Part shown: piece after piece, positions 11,145-22,792 of the stretch | Layout: each line of letters begins with the position of its first letter | Numbering within the stretch: the first letter of the stretch is position 1 | Source of the DNA: Crotalaria pallida | Lineage: Eukaryota > Streptophyta > Magnoliopsida > Fabales > Fabaceae | Assembly (NCBI GenBank): GCA_037953625.1 | Contig: CM075650.1 | Location: 147,403,206 to 147,467,205 of the forward strand | Length of the DNA: 64,000 nucleotides | Direction: 5' to 3' | Program-made: the position numbers and the translations under genes | The notes under the pieces: generated by a model | What the model was told of the DNA's origin: nothing | What the model saw: the letters and a program-made list of their open reading frames with translations, nothing else | Database searches by the model: none

Positions 11145-13371
11145 ATGGGTTCCTATGGGAATCAAGAATCAGGCACCCAATTGGGTGATGAAATCACAAA
11201 AAAATCTTCCATTTTCAGGTACAATTCACCACTTGTTCAGATCATCCTTATTGGGTTGGTTTGTTTTTGTTGCCCTGGCATGTTCAATGCCCTCTCTGGC
11301 ATGGGTGGTGGTGGCCAAGTCAATACCACTGCCTCAAATAACTCCTTAACCGCTTTGTACACTTTCTTTGCAATCTTTGGCATCCTTGGTGGTGGCATCT
11401 ACAACATCCTTGGACCCCACCTGACCCTTTTCGCAGGTTAGTCATATTATTTGGACATCAAATTTTGAATATCATATTTCTTTATTTAAAAAAAGAAATT
11501 GTTGTGTGTATGAATGAAGCACACTTTCGTGACACTTTTCAGATTTATGGCGAGTCTGACACTTTTTAGGTTTATAGCACAGTGTTTCTGTATATGTCTA
11601 GTTTACTTATTATAGTATGCATTTTAATTTTGCAGGTTGTTCCACCTATGCCCTTTATTCAGGTTCTTTCCTTTACTATAACCATTACCAGCACCAAGCC
11701 TTTGCTATAGTTGCTGGTGGAATTCTTGGCATAGGAGCAGGTCTACTATGGGCTGCACAAGGTGCCATCATGACATCATACCCTCCGCCGAATCGAAAAG
11801 GAACTTATATCTCAATTTTCTGGAGCATTTTCAACATGGGGGGTGTGATTGGTGGCCTAATTCCATTCTTTTTGAACTACCATAGTGGCAATGATGCTGC
11901 CACTGTGAATGATGGAACATATATAGGTTTCATGGTGTTTATGGCACTAGGGGCAATTTTGTCATTAGCTATTTTGCCAGCTAGTAAGGTTGTCCGTGAT
12001 GATGGTACTAGGTGTACAAATATATTGTACTCAAATGTAGGCACTGAGTTGGTTGAAATCCTTAAGTTGTTCTATAATTGGAAAATGCTTCTGATGATTC
12101 CTGCTGCTTGGTCTAGTAATTTCTTTTACACTTACCAATTCAATCATGTGAATAAGTCACAGTTCACTTTGAGGACTAGAGGGTTCAACAATGTGTTCTA
12201 TTGGGGTGCACAGATGTTGGGGTCTGTTGGTATTGGATATGTGATGGATTTCAGTTTTAAGAGCAGAAGGAAGAGAGGGCTTGTTGGAATTTGTGTTGTT
12301 GCTGCTCTTGGATCTGCAATATGGGGTGGTGCTATTGCTAATCAGATTCAGCGTGACCTCAACAAGACTTTGGATTTTAAGGACGGTTCTCCATTTGCTG
12401 GGCCATTTGTGTTGTATTTCACTTTTGGGTTGCTGGATGCCATGTTCCAGAGTATGGTTTACTGGGTTATTGGAGCATTGGCTAATGATTCTGAGATTCT
12501 TAGCAGGTAATTGTTGCAAACCAGAATCTTTCTCAGTCATTTGATTAATTCTTTTGTTTTCAATGAATAATGCTACTCGTACACTTAAACATTTACACAA
12601 TTTTAACAAGTTTATTATAACTAATCTGATCTCATTTTTTGCACGGTTATACTCTAATTCCATCATCTAGAGACATATGACAGATGCGAAGCATTAATGG
12701 TGTATAGGAAACATTTTCCACTTATAATTGTTTGAATACAACTACCAACACATGCTTATACACCTATCAAATTACATCTCTGCATAGTTCTTATCATGTG
12801 CTTTCTGATTCTGCAACCTTGTATAAGAAGATATGTATCAAAGGCCTGTGTAACAAGCCTTTCTCTAAGGACAAAACTTAGGTGTTGTTTCCCAAAATAA
12901 GTTCTATAACCTGTGTTTTACAAGTTATATTTTGATTGAAGAGTTGTCTGATAGTGTTCTTATTGGAAAATAACAAGTACTTAAAGAATAGTACCTTAAG
13001 TTATATCATTTTTCTATCAATGAAAAGGTCTAGTTAATTATCTTTATGGATATCATACTTAAGAGTTTGGAAATGAAGTATGGTTTCAATGATACAGGTA
13101 TGCTGGGTTCTATAAAGGCATACAAAGTGCAGGGGCAGCAATTGCATGGCAAATTGATAACCACAGTGTGAAACCCTTAAACCAGTTGATTGTAAATGTG
13201 GTGCTCACTACAGCAAGCTACCCATTAATGTTTTTTCTGGTCTTGTGGGCTGTGAAAGACAACAACGATAACTCAGAAGAGGAACCTGTCAAACAAGTTA
13301 AACCTTCTTCAGCTGATAATGGCCTTCCTGAGCTGATAACGGCAATATCCGATTGTGTAGATAATCAATAG
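11145..13371 (+). CDS. UNC93-like major-facilitator membrane protein
   Basis: Exons are 11145-11436, 11636-12506 and 13098-13371. All introns are GT-AG, joins keep phase, and the sum is 1437 nt or 478 residues. The start ATG has a good context (AAAATGG). The protein matches the plant UNC93-like group of the major facilitator superfamily: a conserved block CCPGMFNALSGMGGGGQ at about residues 43-59, then alternating hydrophobic segments and small Gly-rich turns, and a conserved YAGFYKGIQSAGAAIAW stretch at the start of exon 3. The C-terminal ~35 residues are hydrophilic and acidic, probably cytosolic. Family members are multi-pass membrane proteins. Related Arabidopsis proteins are annotated as UNC93-like protein 1, and the transported substrate is not settled by sequence. 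The length is close to the usual ~460-480 residues and nothing is truncated. I am confident in the family and structure, not in a specific function. Confidence 0.93.
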
Positions 13372-14702
13372 AAATCTGTCTTCTTTTTGTTGTCATTTTC
13401 TTTTCATTGTTATTGTTGTTCAAAGTCCTAAGTGATCATATTAAAAACTTTTAAAAATTGGAATCTCTGTCCTATTGTGTATATCAGTGTATGGAGTTCA
13501 TTTGTCTGATGCTTGTTATTGGTCTCTTATTTTTATCGTTGGTGATTACTTGTCTTGTGGGTTAGAGACAAGTAAGCGTGAACAAAGTTTGTGCAATCTA
13601 TATTACATCTAGTTTAGGTCTTATGGTAACCCATCTTTGATATGGGGTTAAAAATGGAACAAACTCGAGTGTTATTTTTCTTTTTCTATAAGCAAATTAA
13701 ACTAAGTGTTATTGTTTGAGTGCTTGTAAATTGTAATGATATTTAATAAAAAAAAGCACAACATGAGTGTCAATAATTGCTAACAATACCCGAGTTTAAT
13801 CCTTAAAAATGAAGTTGAGAAATTCATCGATCACTTAAAGAAAATTATATTGAAATACCACCATGTGTAAATTTTTCAGAACAATGATTAAAAGACTTAT
13901 ATAGGAGGCTTACATAGGATTTTGACAATTGTTATTTTTTAAATTAAAAAAATAAAATAAAAAACATAAATGACAAATGTCACAATTTTATATGTAAGCT
14001 TGTGTATAGTTTTTCTCTGTATAAATCAATTAATATTTTTCAATTTTTTATAGATACTTTTATTTTACAACCATATCAAACTTTTTTACAACCACGTTTA
14101 TATCTCTTTATTTCTTGGAAAAGTCTGAAATATATTTGCTAGACATCACTTTTAGGCTTGCAGCACTTCGAAGTGGACTTTTCCCTAATGAGTGATATAG
14201 GCAAGGAAGAGAAACAAGGTTTACAACAGGGCATAATACACGTTTACTGATCCAAAGCTATTAGATAAAAAGTTACTCACTCCGTCCCATTGTCTGTGTA
14301 AAAGTCAAGCAAGTCAATGGATTTTATATAAGATGATTTAGAGGTTGATTTTATATGCTGATATATTATTACTCAAAAATAAATTTATCTCCGAATGTAT
14401 TCCACTTTTATCTTAGGAAAAATGTTAATTTTGTATGATGATATATTATTACTCAAAAAATTAATTTATCTCCAAATGTAATTAAAGATATTGGTTAAGG
14501 AAACAAAATGAATATGCTTATCTAAAAAAAAAGTTACCTTTAACATAATGAAAAATGCTGGACTTAAATTTCCGGCGTTAACTTTCTTATTTTGTATTCT
14601 TTAATAATTTCTCTTAAAGTATTTATTAGCAGGATCTTTTATCTTACAACACTCCGATGCTTATACTAAATCAATTTGTCATTAAACCAGTGAACCTTAT
14701 AG
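13372..14702. other. 3' flank of the UNC93-like gene and intergenic DNA
   Basis: The first ~200 bases are likely 3' UTR. The rest is AT-rich. A 'ctcactccgtcccattgtc' at 14278 resembles a Stowaway end, but I could not find its partner. No other gene was seen. Confidence 0.4.
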
Positions 14703-14778
14703 TTGTTGTTGTTTGCTGTTAGATACCATGAATTGAGCTTGTGAATTGGATGTCAAAGGGTATAGGCCACTAAGCTAA
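14703..14778 (-). mobile_element. 76-bp tRNA-derived retroposon with 15-bp target duplication
   Basis: The 15-bp CAGTGAACCTTATAG flanks the insert perfectly at 14688-14702 and 14779-14793. On the minus strand the insert starts 'TTAGCTTAGTGG', which contains TAGCTTAGTGG, a full match to the tRNA A-box consensus. It ends in a 'CAAACAACAACAA' tail. The B-box region is degenerate. Size, tail and flanking repeats fit a LINE-mobilised tRNA-like fragment or very short SINE. It is not a functional tRNA gene. Confidence 0.65.
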
Positions 14779-14793
14779 CAGTGAACCTTATAG

Positions 14794-15522
14794 TATAACA
14801 AAAACAATGCATATGCTATTAACAATTTCTTTGATCAATATCATTGCTCATTGTCCATTTGTCCTATCCACAATGTCGAATTTTCTAAAAGACCTTGATT
14901 GTGACAGGATCCAATTATTCAGGTTCTATTTGCACGATGAAATCAATACCCTGATGCACCCCTAATAGGTGACAAGTTAGTTCGTTCTAATTGATAGTCC
15001 CAAGAGTTTATATGAGTAATTTTGAAATTGATCTTAATTGTCAATGTGCTTATTGGGTGATTTGTTTAGTGTAGCTTTGGACGTTGTTAGTCTTTAATTT
15101 ATTGTTTTTCTTTCCTTTACTGTGGCAAATTAAAAAATAACAAAACTTAGATTCTTCTAAACTTGTGCATTGTAACAATGAAAATGATACATAAACTCTA
15201 AAACTTGGACACAGTATGGTATCTAATATATTTTTCCATATATTTTTGAATGTGTATATAAAAAAGATAAAAGAAGATATATGAAAGTTGAAGATACAAA
15301 TAACATACAATGTCAAAACTTCGATATTGAAATAACAAAACTCATATAATGGAAGTAAGATAATGATTTTACAGAGTGATGTGCATTTGGGTAAAATATA
15401 AATGAAAGAATTATTCTATTCTTGAATGATGTTCCTAGAAGTGAAACATTGATGATATGAAATCAAAATCTGTCTAGCACACATAATGAATTCAATATGG
15501 CTCAGGATTATCAGGATTGTGA
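14794..15522. other. Intergenic DNA, 3' flank of the acidic-protein gene
   Basis: No gene was seen on either strand. The part next to 15523 probably holds the 3' UTR of the minus-strand gene. Confidence 0.4.
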
Positions 15523-16943
15523 TCAAAGGGTGACAAGTGGTTCATCTTTTTTATCATCTTCTTTTGGTTGCTCAGCCTTGGTTTCCTCTTCCACCTTTGT
15601 CTCAGCAGCAGCAGCCTCAGCCTCAGCCTCAGCCTTCTCTGCCTTGACTTCCTTATTCTCTTCTTTAGTCTCGGAGACATCTACCAAAGGCTCTTCTTTC
15701 TTCTCACTCTCATTCTCACCTCCTTCTTTCTTTTCCTCCTACGCACATATGTAATGTACCCATCAATCAAATATTGCAGTCTTGCTAAAAAGGGCTTAAT
15801 TATGTGACAAATCTCTGAAATCTGGGATACTTTTGCCGTATACCCTTATATTTTTTTTTCAATGTCTGTTTGACTCCCATAAGTTACTTCTGACTTTGTC
15901 ATATACCCCTATTGCCAATTTTGACCAATTTTGATGACATGCATTTTTTTGAAGATTTTTATTAAAACATTTTATAAACTAAAAATGATACATGTTATGT
16001 GGTGCCGCGTGATGTCACACGGGCGAAGACAAGCCCTCTTCAATTCCTTTTTTATTAAAAAAACTAAAAATATAAAAATATTAACTTTTTTAGTTTTTAA
16101 ATTTTTTTTAAAAAAAGATCTTTGTTCACGGGGCATCAGGTGTTTAACCTCTTGCGTCTGATTAGGATTCCGATGTTACATGTCAGCAAAACTGATCATA
16201 ATTGGTAGTAGGGGTATATGACAAATCCAAAAGTAACTTCGGAAAGTCAGACATTGAAAAAAAAAAAATAAGGATATTTGGCAAAGGTATCCAAACTTCA
16301 GGGACCTATGACATAATTAAACCTATTAAAAATATCTCGGGTCAATGATATTCAAGTGTGTAAGAAATAATATCAGATTGAGATGAATAAGATGAATGAT
16401 ATATAGTAATGCATTTTTTTGAAGATTTTTATTAAAACATTTTAACTAACTTATTAGTTGGAGTTCATGTGCCACTCGCCAAGTAGATACCATGATCTTA
16501 TTATTTTAAGGTTGATTTCATTGTCATTTTAGTTTATAAGCAAAAGCTAATTAACTTTCAAATATTAAATATTATTCTTCTTAAAATAATTTTATTTAAA
16601 TTACGTGTCTCAATTAATTTTTATTTTTCTCAACGTTACATTTTTTTATAATAAAAGTAATTGAGATAAATAACTTTATTTTTACATAAAATCAACAATC
16701 TTAAATGTATTCAATTAATATTTTTTAATACGTGTGATGTTAGTTAAATTTGATTATGAATGAGATCGGATTGAGTGTAAATGTGACATGTCTCAAATAA
16801 ATTATAAATGAAAAGGGCTGAAACAAATGTACCTGAGCAACAGTCTGGCCCTCAGCATTCTTTGGTGTGTTGGGGGACTCAACTGGGGCTTCCTCCCCTT
16901 CATTCAATTGTAAATCCTTAGGACTGCTCACACAACCTCCCAT
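15523..16943 (-). CDS. Small acidic protein with N-myristoylation signal
   Basis: Exon 1 is 16943-16833 and exon 2 is 15738-15523. The join is in phase 0 with a GT-AG intron of 1094 bp, giving 108 residues. The protein begins MGGCVSSPK: Gly2 is a strong N-myristoylation site and Cys4 a likely palmitoylation site, so the product probably sits on the cytosolic face of a membrane. From about residue 38 it is almost wholly Glu, Lys and Ala, with an Ala-Glu run near residues 74-84, and would be a charged helix or disordered. It ends KKDEPLVTL. The start ATG has good context (AAAATGG). I do not recognise a named family; the layout recalls MARCKS-like tethered acidic proteins, but no function is claimed. 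The large intron is half filled by a MITE. The plus-strand Ser-rich frame here is its antisense shadow. Confidence 0.75.
15792..16323. mobile_element. 532-bp Mutator-like MITE inside an intron
   Basis: The ends are inverted for about 130 bp: GGCTTAATTATGTGACAAAT at the left against GGTTTAATTATGTCATAGG read from the right. The arms also share 'tttgtcatatacccct'. Flanking 9-mers TGCTAAAAA and TATTAAAAA match at seven of nine positions, which fits a decayed 9-bp Mutator target duplication. It lies wholly within the intron of the acidic-protein gene and does not touch the splice sites. Confidence 0.7.
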
Positions 16944-17339
16944 TTTGATGATATTAATGTTTGAACAAAATGGGTAATGAAGGAGGTGGTGGGGATGAAG
17001 GGAGAAAACACCAGTTCACCTCACAAAGCAAATTGTATGTTTTAAGAAGTGCTGAGGGTGAGACACTAAACAATAAACAAAGGGTTAATATATAGCACTA
17101 TGGCTAATTTTTAGGAGCAGCTTTCGGTTTGAAAGAGCAATTGGCCTGGCATAGTGGATGTTTTGTGGTAAATTATTGCTATGACACTCATTGTGGAGTT
17201 AATTATAACAGTTATCACCCTCTCCTTTTTGTTTCTTTTTTCTTCTTCCATTTTCTATATATTTAGACTATATATGTTTTTGTGGCAATTGGAGATTCTC
17301 TTTGATGTCTATAATAACAAGACTGCATCAATCATTTGT

Positions 17340-17819
17340 GGCTTATTTATGGTTTTTCTCCCTCAAAGTTATTTTGACCGAGACTAGTCCTTAATTTTTC
17401 AAACATTTTGATTTTGGTCCACTCCGTTACAAAAAATTAGTTATTTGCTGACATGGTTAACGAAAATTCACACCAGATGCCACAGGGTGTGAGGTAGCAC
17501 CAAATAGATGATGTGAAATGGATGATTCAGACTTACGAACTCAAAATTTTGCGTACGAGACCATTTTGCGTATCAGACCATTTTACGTCCGTGGATTTGT
17601 ATCATCCACGTTATATCACCTATTTGATTTCACTTCAGACTATATGGACTGCTGATGTGATGTTCCGCTAGCTGCACAAACAAATAACAAATTTTTATAA
17701 ATGGTGGGAACCAAAACCAAAATGCTAGAAAATTTAAGGATTAGTCCCGGTCAAAATAACTTCTAGGAACTAAAACCAAAACACACTGAACTTTTAGGAA
17801 TTAAAGACATAAATAAGCC
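17340..17819. mobile_element. 480-bp Mutator-like MITE with perfect 9-bp target duplication
   Basis: ATCATTTGT is repeated exactly at 17331-17339 and 17820-17828. The element starts GGCTTATTTATG and ends with the complement. The arms remain similar inwards ('agttattttgaccgagacta' against 'agttattttgaccgggacta'). There is no coding capacity. Length, ends and the 9-bp duplication identify a Mutator-type miniature element. Confidence 0.8.
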
Positions 17820-17828
17820 ATCATTTGT

Positions 17829-18594
17829 TAATGTCCAAAATTGACCATACTCCTTAAACCGTGGACCATTTATATGGGTATTGTTTCTTTTATAACCCTT
17901 ATCCTAAAAAATCTAGAAGTTTGTTAATACTGTATAAAAGTTGTACAAATTAGATAACTATACTCATCTATGATCTATACAAATAGTTTGTTCTTGTAAC
18001 AAGAAATAAAATGTTTCAACATATACGTAGCATACTAGCATGATTCGTCTTCAAGGGGGTGTTTGTTTTTCTTAAAATTACGTTTTTAACTTATTTAAAA
18101 AAAAATCAATTATATATATTTTGTCAATACCAAGTATAAATTTAGATTATATTTAAAAAAAATAAAATCTAACATATATATTTTTCATATGAGTTATAGA
18201 TTATTTTTGGTAAGACTATTTTTTTAAACACGTGTAATTTTCCGATTCTATCCTTATCACTCCAACACATTAACTACCCATTCTCACTCTATACCATTTT
18301 TTGTATTTTACTCATTAAAAATGATCTTCTTTACACTATCCAAATAAAATAGATTAGCTCAAATTCATTTTTCCACTAAAAGACCCAAATATAAACAAAT
18401 TATAGTTTTAACATATTAAACTTTTATAATATTACCAAATTATAATCATAAATAAAAATAATCACAATATAATTTTTATTAGTTATACCAAACATGTAAT
18501 TAATGTCTAGTAAACGGATGCATGGAGGATGTAGCCATGGAACCGTGGTATATATGTTTGAATTGTTTTTTATTTTTAATGTTTTTTTATCAAG
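17829..18594. other. AT-rich intergenic DNA, no gene seen
   Basis: No exon, RNA gene or bounded repeat was recognised. Confidence 0.4.
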
Positions 18595-18596
18595 TA

Positions 18597-18878
18597 CTCC
18601 CTCCAGTTTGAAATATAAGAAAAAAAAGAATACTTCTTTTGGTTTAAAATATAAGTAAATCTAATCAATTTTCTTAAATTTTATTTCACTCTCAATGCAA
18701 CTTTCCTAAAACATTCCTAGAAAATTGTTATCTTATTTAATTTTTGTTTCATTCCCAATGCAATTTTCTTAAAATACCTCTATTCTTTTATAAATTTTAG
18801 AAAATTAATTACAATCAACTAACATCCTTAATAAGCGTAAAATTAGTTAAAGTTGCGTATAATTTGAGCCGGATGGAG
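18597..18878. mobile_element. Stowaway-like MITE, family 2 copy 1
   Basis: It starts 'ctccctccagtttgaaatat' and ends 'ataatttgagccggatggag', with TA on both sides. A clear second copy with the same interior ('acttcttttggtttaaaata') is at 46876-47123. Confidence 0.75.
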
Positions 18879-19273
18879 TATCTGTTTGTATTCTTGTAGA
18901 AGCTTTTTCATATTGATAAAGTGTGGTATATAATGAAGTAAAACATTTTTTATTTATTATTTATATATAAACTTTAAAAAAAAAATCAACCACTAGATTA
19001 TTACCTTGATGATGATTAGATTTTTGGGTTGATTTTAAACTTTGGTTTCCTCTCTAGCTTTGGACAATGAGGATGGAATATCTTTTGATGTATTTTCGCT
19101 TTCTTGATTATCCGAATTGATTGAATGTAATACTCTGATCCATTTCAATTATGTATCTGTGTGGCAGTTAACCAATTTTATAATTATGTCATGTTGAACT
19201 TGCTCTGCCAAGCTTATATGATTGTGCTTGGTTGAGATAGTTGCTTCAACCTAAAAAATGTTATCGACAAGAA

Positions 19274-19274
<1 letters not shown>

Positions 19275-19313
<39 letters not shown>
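19275..19313. repeat. (AT)n microsatellite
   Basis: Uninterrupted AT dinucleotide run. Confidence 0.95.
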
Positions 19314-19315
<2 letters not shown>

Positions 19316-19970
19316 TGCTAGACTATAGAGTTGTGTGGAACAGCTAATAGTGATGGTGTGTGCCTATATTGACACTTCTCTTCGGTCTTCTCTATCTGTA
19401 TGCATGCACATAGCAGCACCTCTCATAAGTTTAATCATCACTATCCACTCAAGTATGTATTTTCCGAAGGAGTAAAATATTTTGAACATATACATGGGTG
19501 CGGTTAAAATACGTACTAGACTAAAGTTCGTATCCATGTGTACTGAATATCTAAGGGATGTTATTCAGTCTCATAATTGGATGGTTTAGATAAAAAAAGA
19601 CATACCAACATATTAAATTCAGGGGAGAATACGAGATACAAATCCATTATATATTATTCATCATCTATGAGTTCTCACATCATGTGATAATATTTTTTTA
19701 ACAATTCATTAATTATTTTAATTAGGAAAATGCTAAAGAGTGTCTTTAGGGCATTTGTTAAGAAATTAAATATGGTTAAAAATTATGAAAAATGCAGTTT
19801 TTTGTATTCTTAAGAAAATAAATAACTTAGACTTATGCTTTTTTTTTTGTTATGACATGTTTGGAGCACTTGTTAGCAAAATTCAATTAATAATGCGAAA
19901 CATTAACACTAATTTATATATTTCTTTCAGTCTTTTATATAAGATCATTTTGAAAATTTTATTTTTTTGC

Positions 19971-20250
19971 TACCTTCGTTCCTAAATATAAGACCATTTT
20001 GACACTTTTATTTTGTCCCTATTTATAAGACCATATACCAATTTTCAATAATAATTAATTACGACTTCTTTCCACAAGCACTACTCCTATTTATTTAATA
20101 CTTTTTAGATTCCTAATAATTTAACCGGGATAATTTTGAAAATATATATTAAATGTTCAAATTTCTAATACGATAAACTAAATTAATCAACTTTTTTAAT
20201 AGACGTGAAATATTGCAAAGGGGTCTTATATATATGGACGAATGGAGTAA
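19971..20250. mobile_element. Stowaway-like MITE nested in the long-TIR element
   Basis: The ends 'taccttcgttcctaaatata' and 'tatatggacgaatggagtaa' are inverted. The interior is related to the elements at 5791 and 8731 ('caattttcaataataattaa'). Confidence 0.65.
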
Positions 20251-20485
20251 TATTTATAAGATCATATTACAAATTTATTGCCATTTAATTATTTATTTTC
20301 ACACACTCTAAATTAATTAACACTTTTTAAAATTCAAATAATAATTGTAGGAGTAGTTTTGCTAACAAATGCCCTAAAAATGTCTGAACCCAAAAAATAC
20401 ATAAGTCTAAGTTATTTATTTTTTCAAAAATCCAAAAAAGTGCATTTTTCCTAACTTTTAACCATATTTAATTTCATAACAAATA

Positions 20486-20754
20486 CTCCATCTGTTTCAT
20501 ATGTAGTGTGTTTTAAGGTTATGCATGAATTTTAAGAAATGGTTAAATGATGTAAGGATTTGTTGTATTTTGACTATTTCCTTATATAAGCATTATTGAA
20601 GAGAAAAAAAAGTATTGAAAGTGAAAAAGATAGTGTAATAAATAGGGGTGTGTTTGGAAAAATAACACTAATTATGTATTTGGTTAATAATAAAACAAGA
20701 CTTATAAAACATAGTACAAATGCTAAAAGAAAATTACATATGAAACGGATGGAG
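20486..20754. mobile_element. Stowaway-like MITE nested in an arm of the long-TIR element
   Basis: It starts 'ctccatctgtttcatatgta' and ends 'tacatatgaaacggatggag', bordered by TA. It splits the right arm of the host element, whose sequence resumes at 20757. Confidence 0.75.
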
Positions 20755-21340
20755 TACCCTAAAGACACTATTTAGCATTTTCCTAATTGAAATAATTAAT
20801 GAATTGTTAAAAAAAAAATTATAGTACATTACTGCATAATGTCAAAACTAGTAGATTATGAATATATAATGGATTTGTCTCGCATTCTTCCCTAAATTTA
20901 ATTTATTAGTATGCCTTTTTTTTTTAATCCAAACCATCCAGTTATGAGATTGAATAACATCCCTTAGATATCATGAGTACAAACTTTAGGTTAGTACGTA
21001 TTTTAACCGTACCCCATATACAAACTTAACAAATTAAGCATCAAGTATATGGTTATAGATCAAGTCAATCTTAGAAACATTTTTTAATATTATGCAAGAT
21101 GTTAAATGCTATCCTCCATTTTTACTTACTCTTACTTCTAAGTCTTGGGAGAGTTTAGATAAGTTCTTAAGTGTGGTTGATGAATAGCATATTTGCTTGA
21201 TCGACACCTAATTGTACTTTGTTTCCTTCATGATGAATGCAATCAGGTTGACCCAATTGTGACATCCTTTTTCAAGCTATCAAATCATATCCTTCAATTT
21301 GATTGAACTCTTTTACACTTGGTTGAGAAGGCTCTGTTAC

Positions 21341-22792
21341 TGACAATATTTGATAAAAAATAAAGAGATTTTGTTTTTGAACCCCCCTCATTGCTCATTG
21401 GCCCCCGTTTTATTTTTTATGGACGAAGTTATCCTTTATTTATCGCCTGAAACAAGACGGAAATAGCTTTTCGCTTTGTTAAAGTCGGGAACAAATTTAA
21501 TATTTTCGACTAGTTGGAGTCGGGAAAATGCCCGACTAGCTGGAGTCGGGAAAATGCCCGACTAGTTGGAGTCGGGAAAAGCTCATTTCTACATTAAAGA
21601 ATTAGCACATAGACATTAAACTAAAACTACTCTATGTTGTTAATTTTTAAAGCCCCTTCGTCCCTAAACTTAGTCAAATGGGTTAATAAATATATCATGG
21701 AAAAAAATATATTATGGAAAAAAAATATATTATAAAGCCCCATATCAATTTTCAGTGATCATTAATTACTTTTTTCCATAAACATTTCTATTTATTTAAC
21801 ACTTTTTAGACTTCCAATAATATTAATAGGGTAAATTTTAAAATTTTAAAATTACATATCAATGATAGGGTGAGTAATTAATATTATTGAGAGTCTAAAA
21901 AGTGTTAAGTAAATAGAAATGTTTATGGAAAAAAGTAATTAATGATCACTGAAAATTGATATGGGGCTTTATAATATATTTTTTTCCATAATATATTTTT
22001 TTCCATGATATATTTATTAACCCATTTGACTAAGTTTAGGGATGGAGGGGCTTTAAAAATTAACAACATAGAGTAGTTTTAGTTTAATGTCTATGTGCTA
22101 ATTCTTTAATGTAGAAATGAGTTTTTCCCGACTTCAGCTAGTCGGGCATTTTCCCGACTCCAACTAGTCGGGCATTTTCCCGACTTCAACAAGTCGGGCA
22201 TTTTCCCGACTCTAACTAGTCGGAAATATCAAATTTGTTCCCGACTTTAACAAAGTGGAAAGCTATTTCCTCCTTGTTTCAGGCGGTAAATAAAGGATAA
22301 CTTCGTCCATAAAAAATAAAACGGGAGCCAATGAGCAATGAGGGGGGTTCAAAAAGAAAAACTCAAAATAAAAGAGGAGCTTTGTTAATTAAAGACTAAA
22401 GATAGACTAAAGAATAGAAGTAGCGTGGATAGTAACAAGAATGTTTTTTGATTATTAGACTTGGCACTTTACAAATAGAGCTTGTGACTTTACATATAGC
22501 TTAGTACTTTTCTTACTGCTACTACAAGTGAGCACTACACCATATTATTTATAGTCACATTATGCTGCCATACTAAAGTTGGCAACACAATGAAAAATTG
22601 TAAACTTTAGTACATTCTAGGACTTGTAATATTTCTAGAGTTTGTTTATTGTGCTAGAACCTTCTAGGAAAACAAGGTATAGATATTTCTAGAGACTTAT
22701 AGTACATATACATCATTCTAGAGTTTGCTTTATTATTATTTATTTAAAATGTTAGAAACAACTAGAGAATTTGAAGCATGACATTTTTAACA
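21341..22792 (-). repeat. 3' LTR of copia element A, interrupted
   Basis: The LTR consists of 21341-21364 plus 22365-22792 and aligns with the 5' LTR pieces at 26896-27091 and 42759-42998. On the minus strand it starts TGTTAAAAATGTCATGC. The polypurine tract 'AAGGAAGAG' lies just upstream of it, at about 22793-22801. Confidence 0.85.
21365..22364. mobile_element. 1000-bp palindromic Mutator-like element in the 3' LTR of A
   Basis: The 8-bp AAAATAAA flanks it at 21357-21364 and 22365-22372, and the LTR reads through when the element is removed. The terminal inverted repeats start GAG(A/T)TTTT(G/C)TTTTTGAACC and extend over nearly the whole length, so the element is one large imperfect hairpin centred near 21860. 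Each arm has short tandem units of about 28 bp built on 'GTCGGGAAAATGCCCGACTA'. Further in, each arm carries sequence related to the Stowaway-like family at 19971. There is no coding capacity. Confidence 0.8.

Larger units (their letters stand above)
19496..21015. mobile_element. 1.52-kb element with ~300-bp terminal inverted repeats, carrying two nested MITEs
   Basis: The left end GGGTGCGGTTAAAATACGTA is inverted at the right end ('tacgtattttaaccgtacccc'). The arms stay alignable for about 300 bp, sharing 'ttcattaattattttaatta' and 'tatttaatttcttaac'. Flanking 8-mers ATATACAT and ATATACAA differ by one base, a possible target duplication. The two Stowaway-like elements at 19971-20250 and 20486-20754 inserted inside, one into the right arm. 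No transposase was seen. Class is uncertain between hAT and Mutator-like. Confidence 0.6.

Noticed and set aside
12157..12666. 169-codon open frame on the minus strand
   Set aside because: It is antisense to exon 2 of the UNC93-like gene, whose plus-strand reading is clearly conserved.
15497..15754. Ser-rich plus-strand open frame
   Set aside because: It is the antisense shadow of the Glu/Ala/Lys-coding exon 2 on the minus strand.
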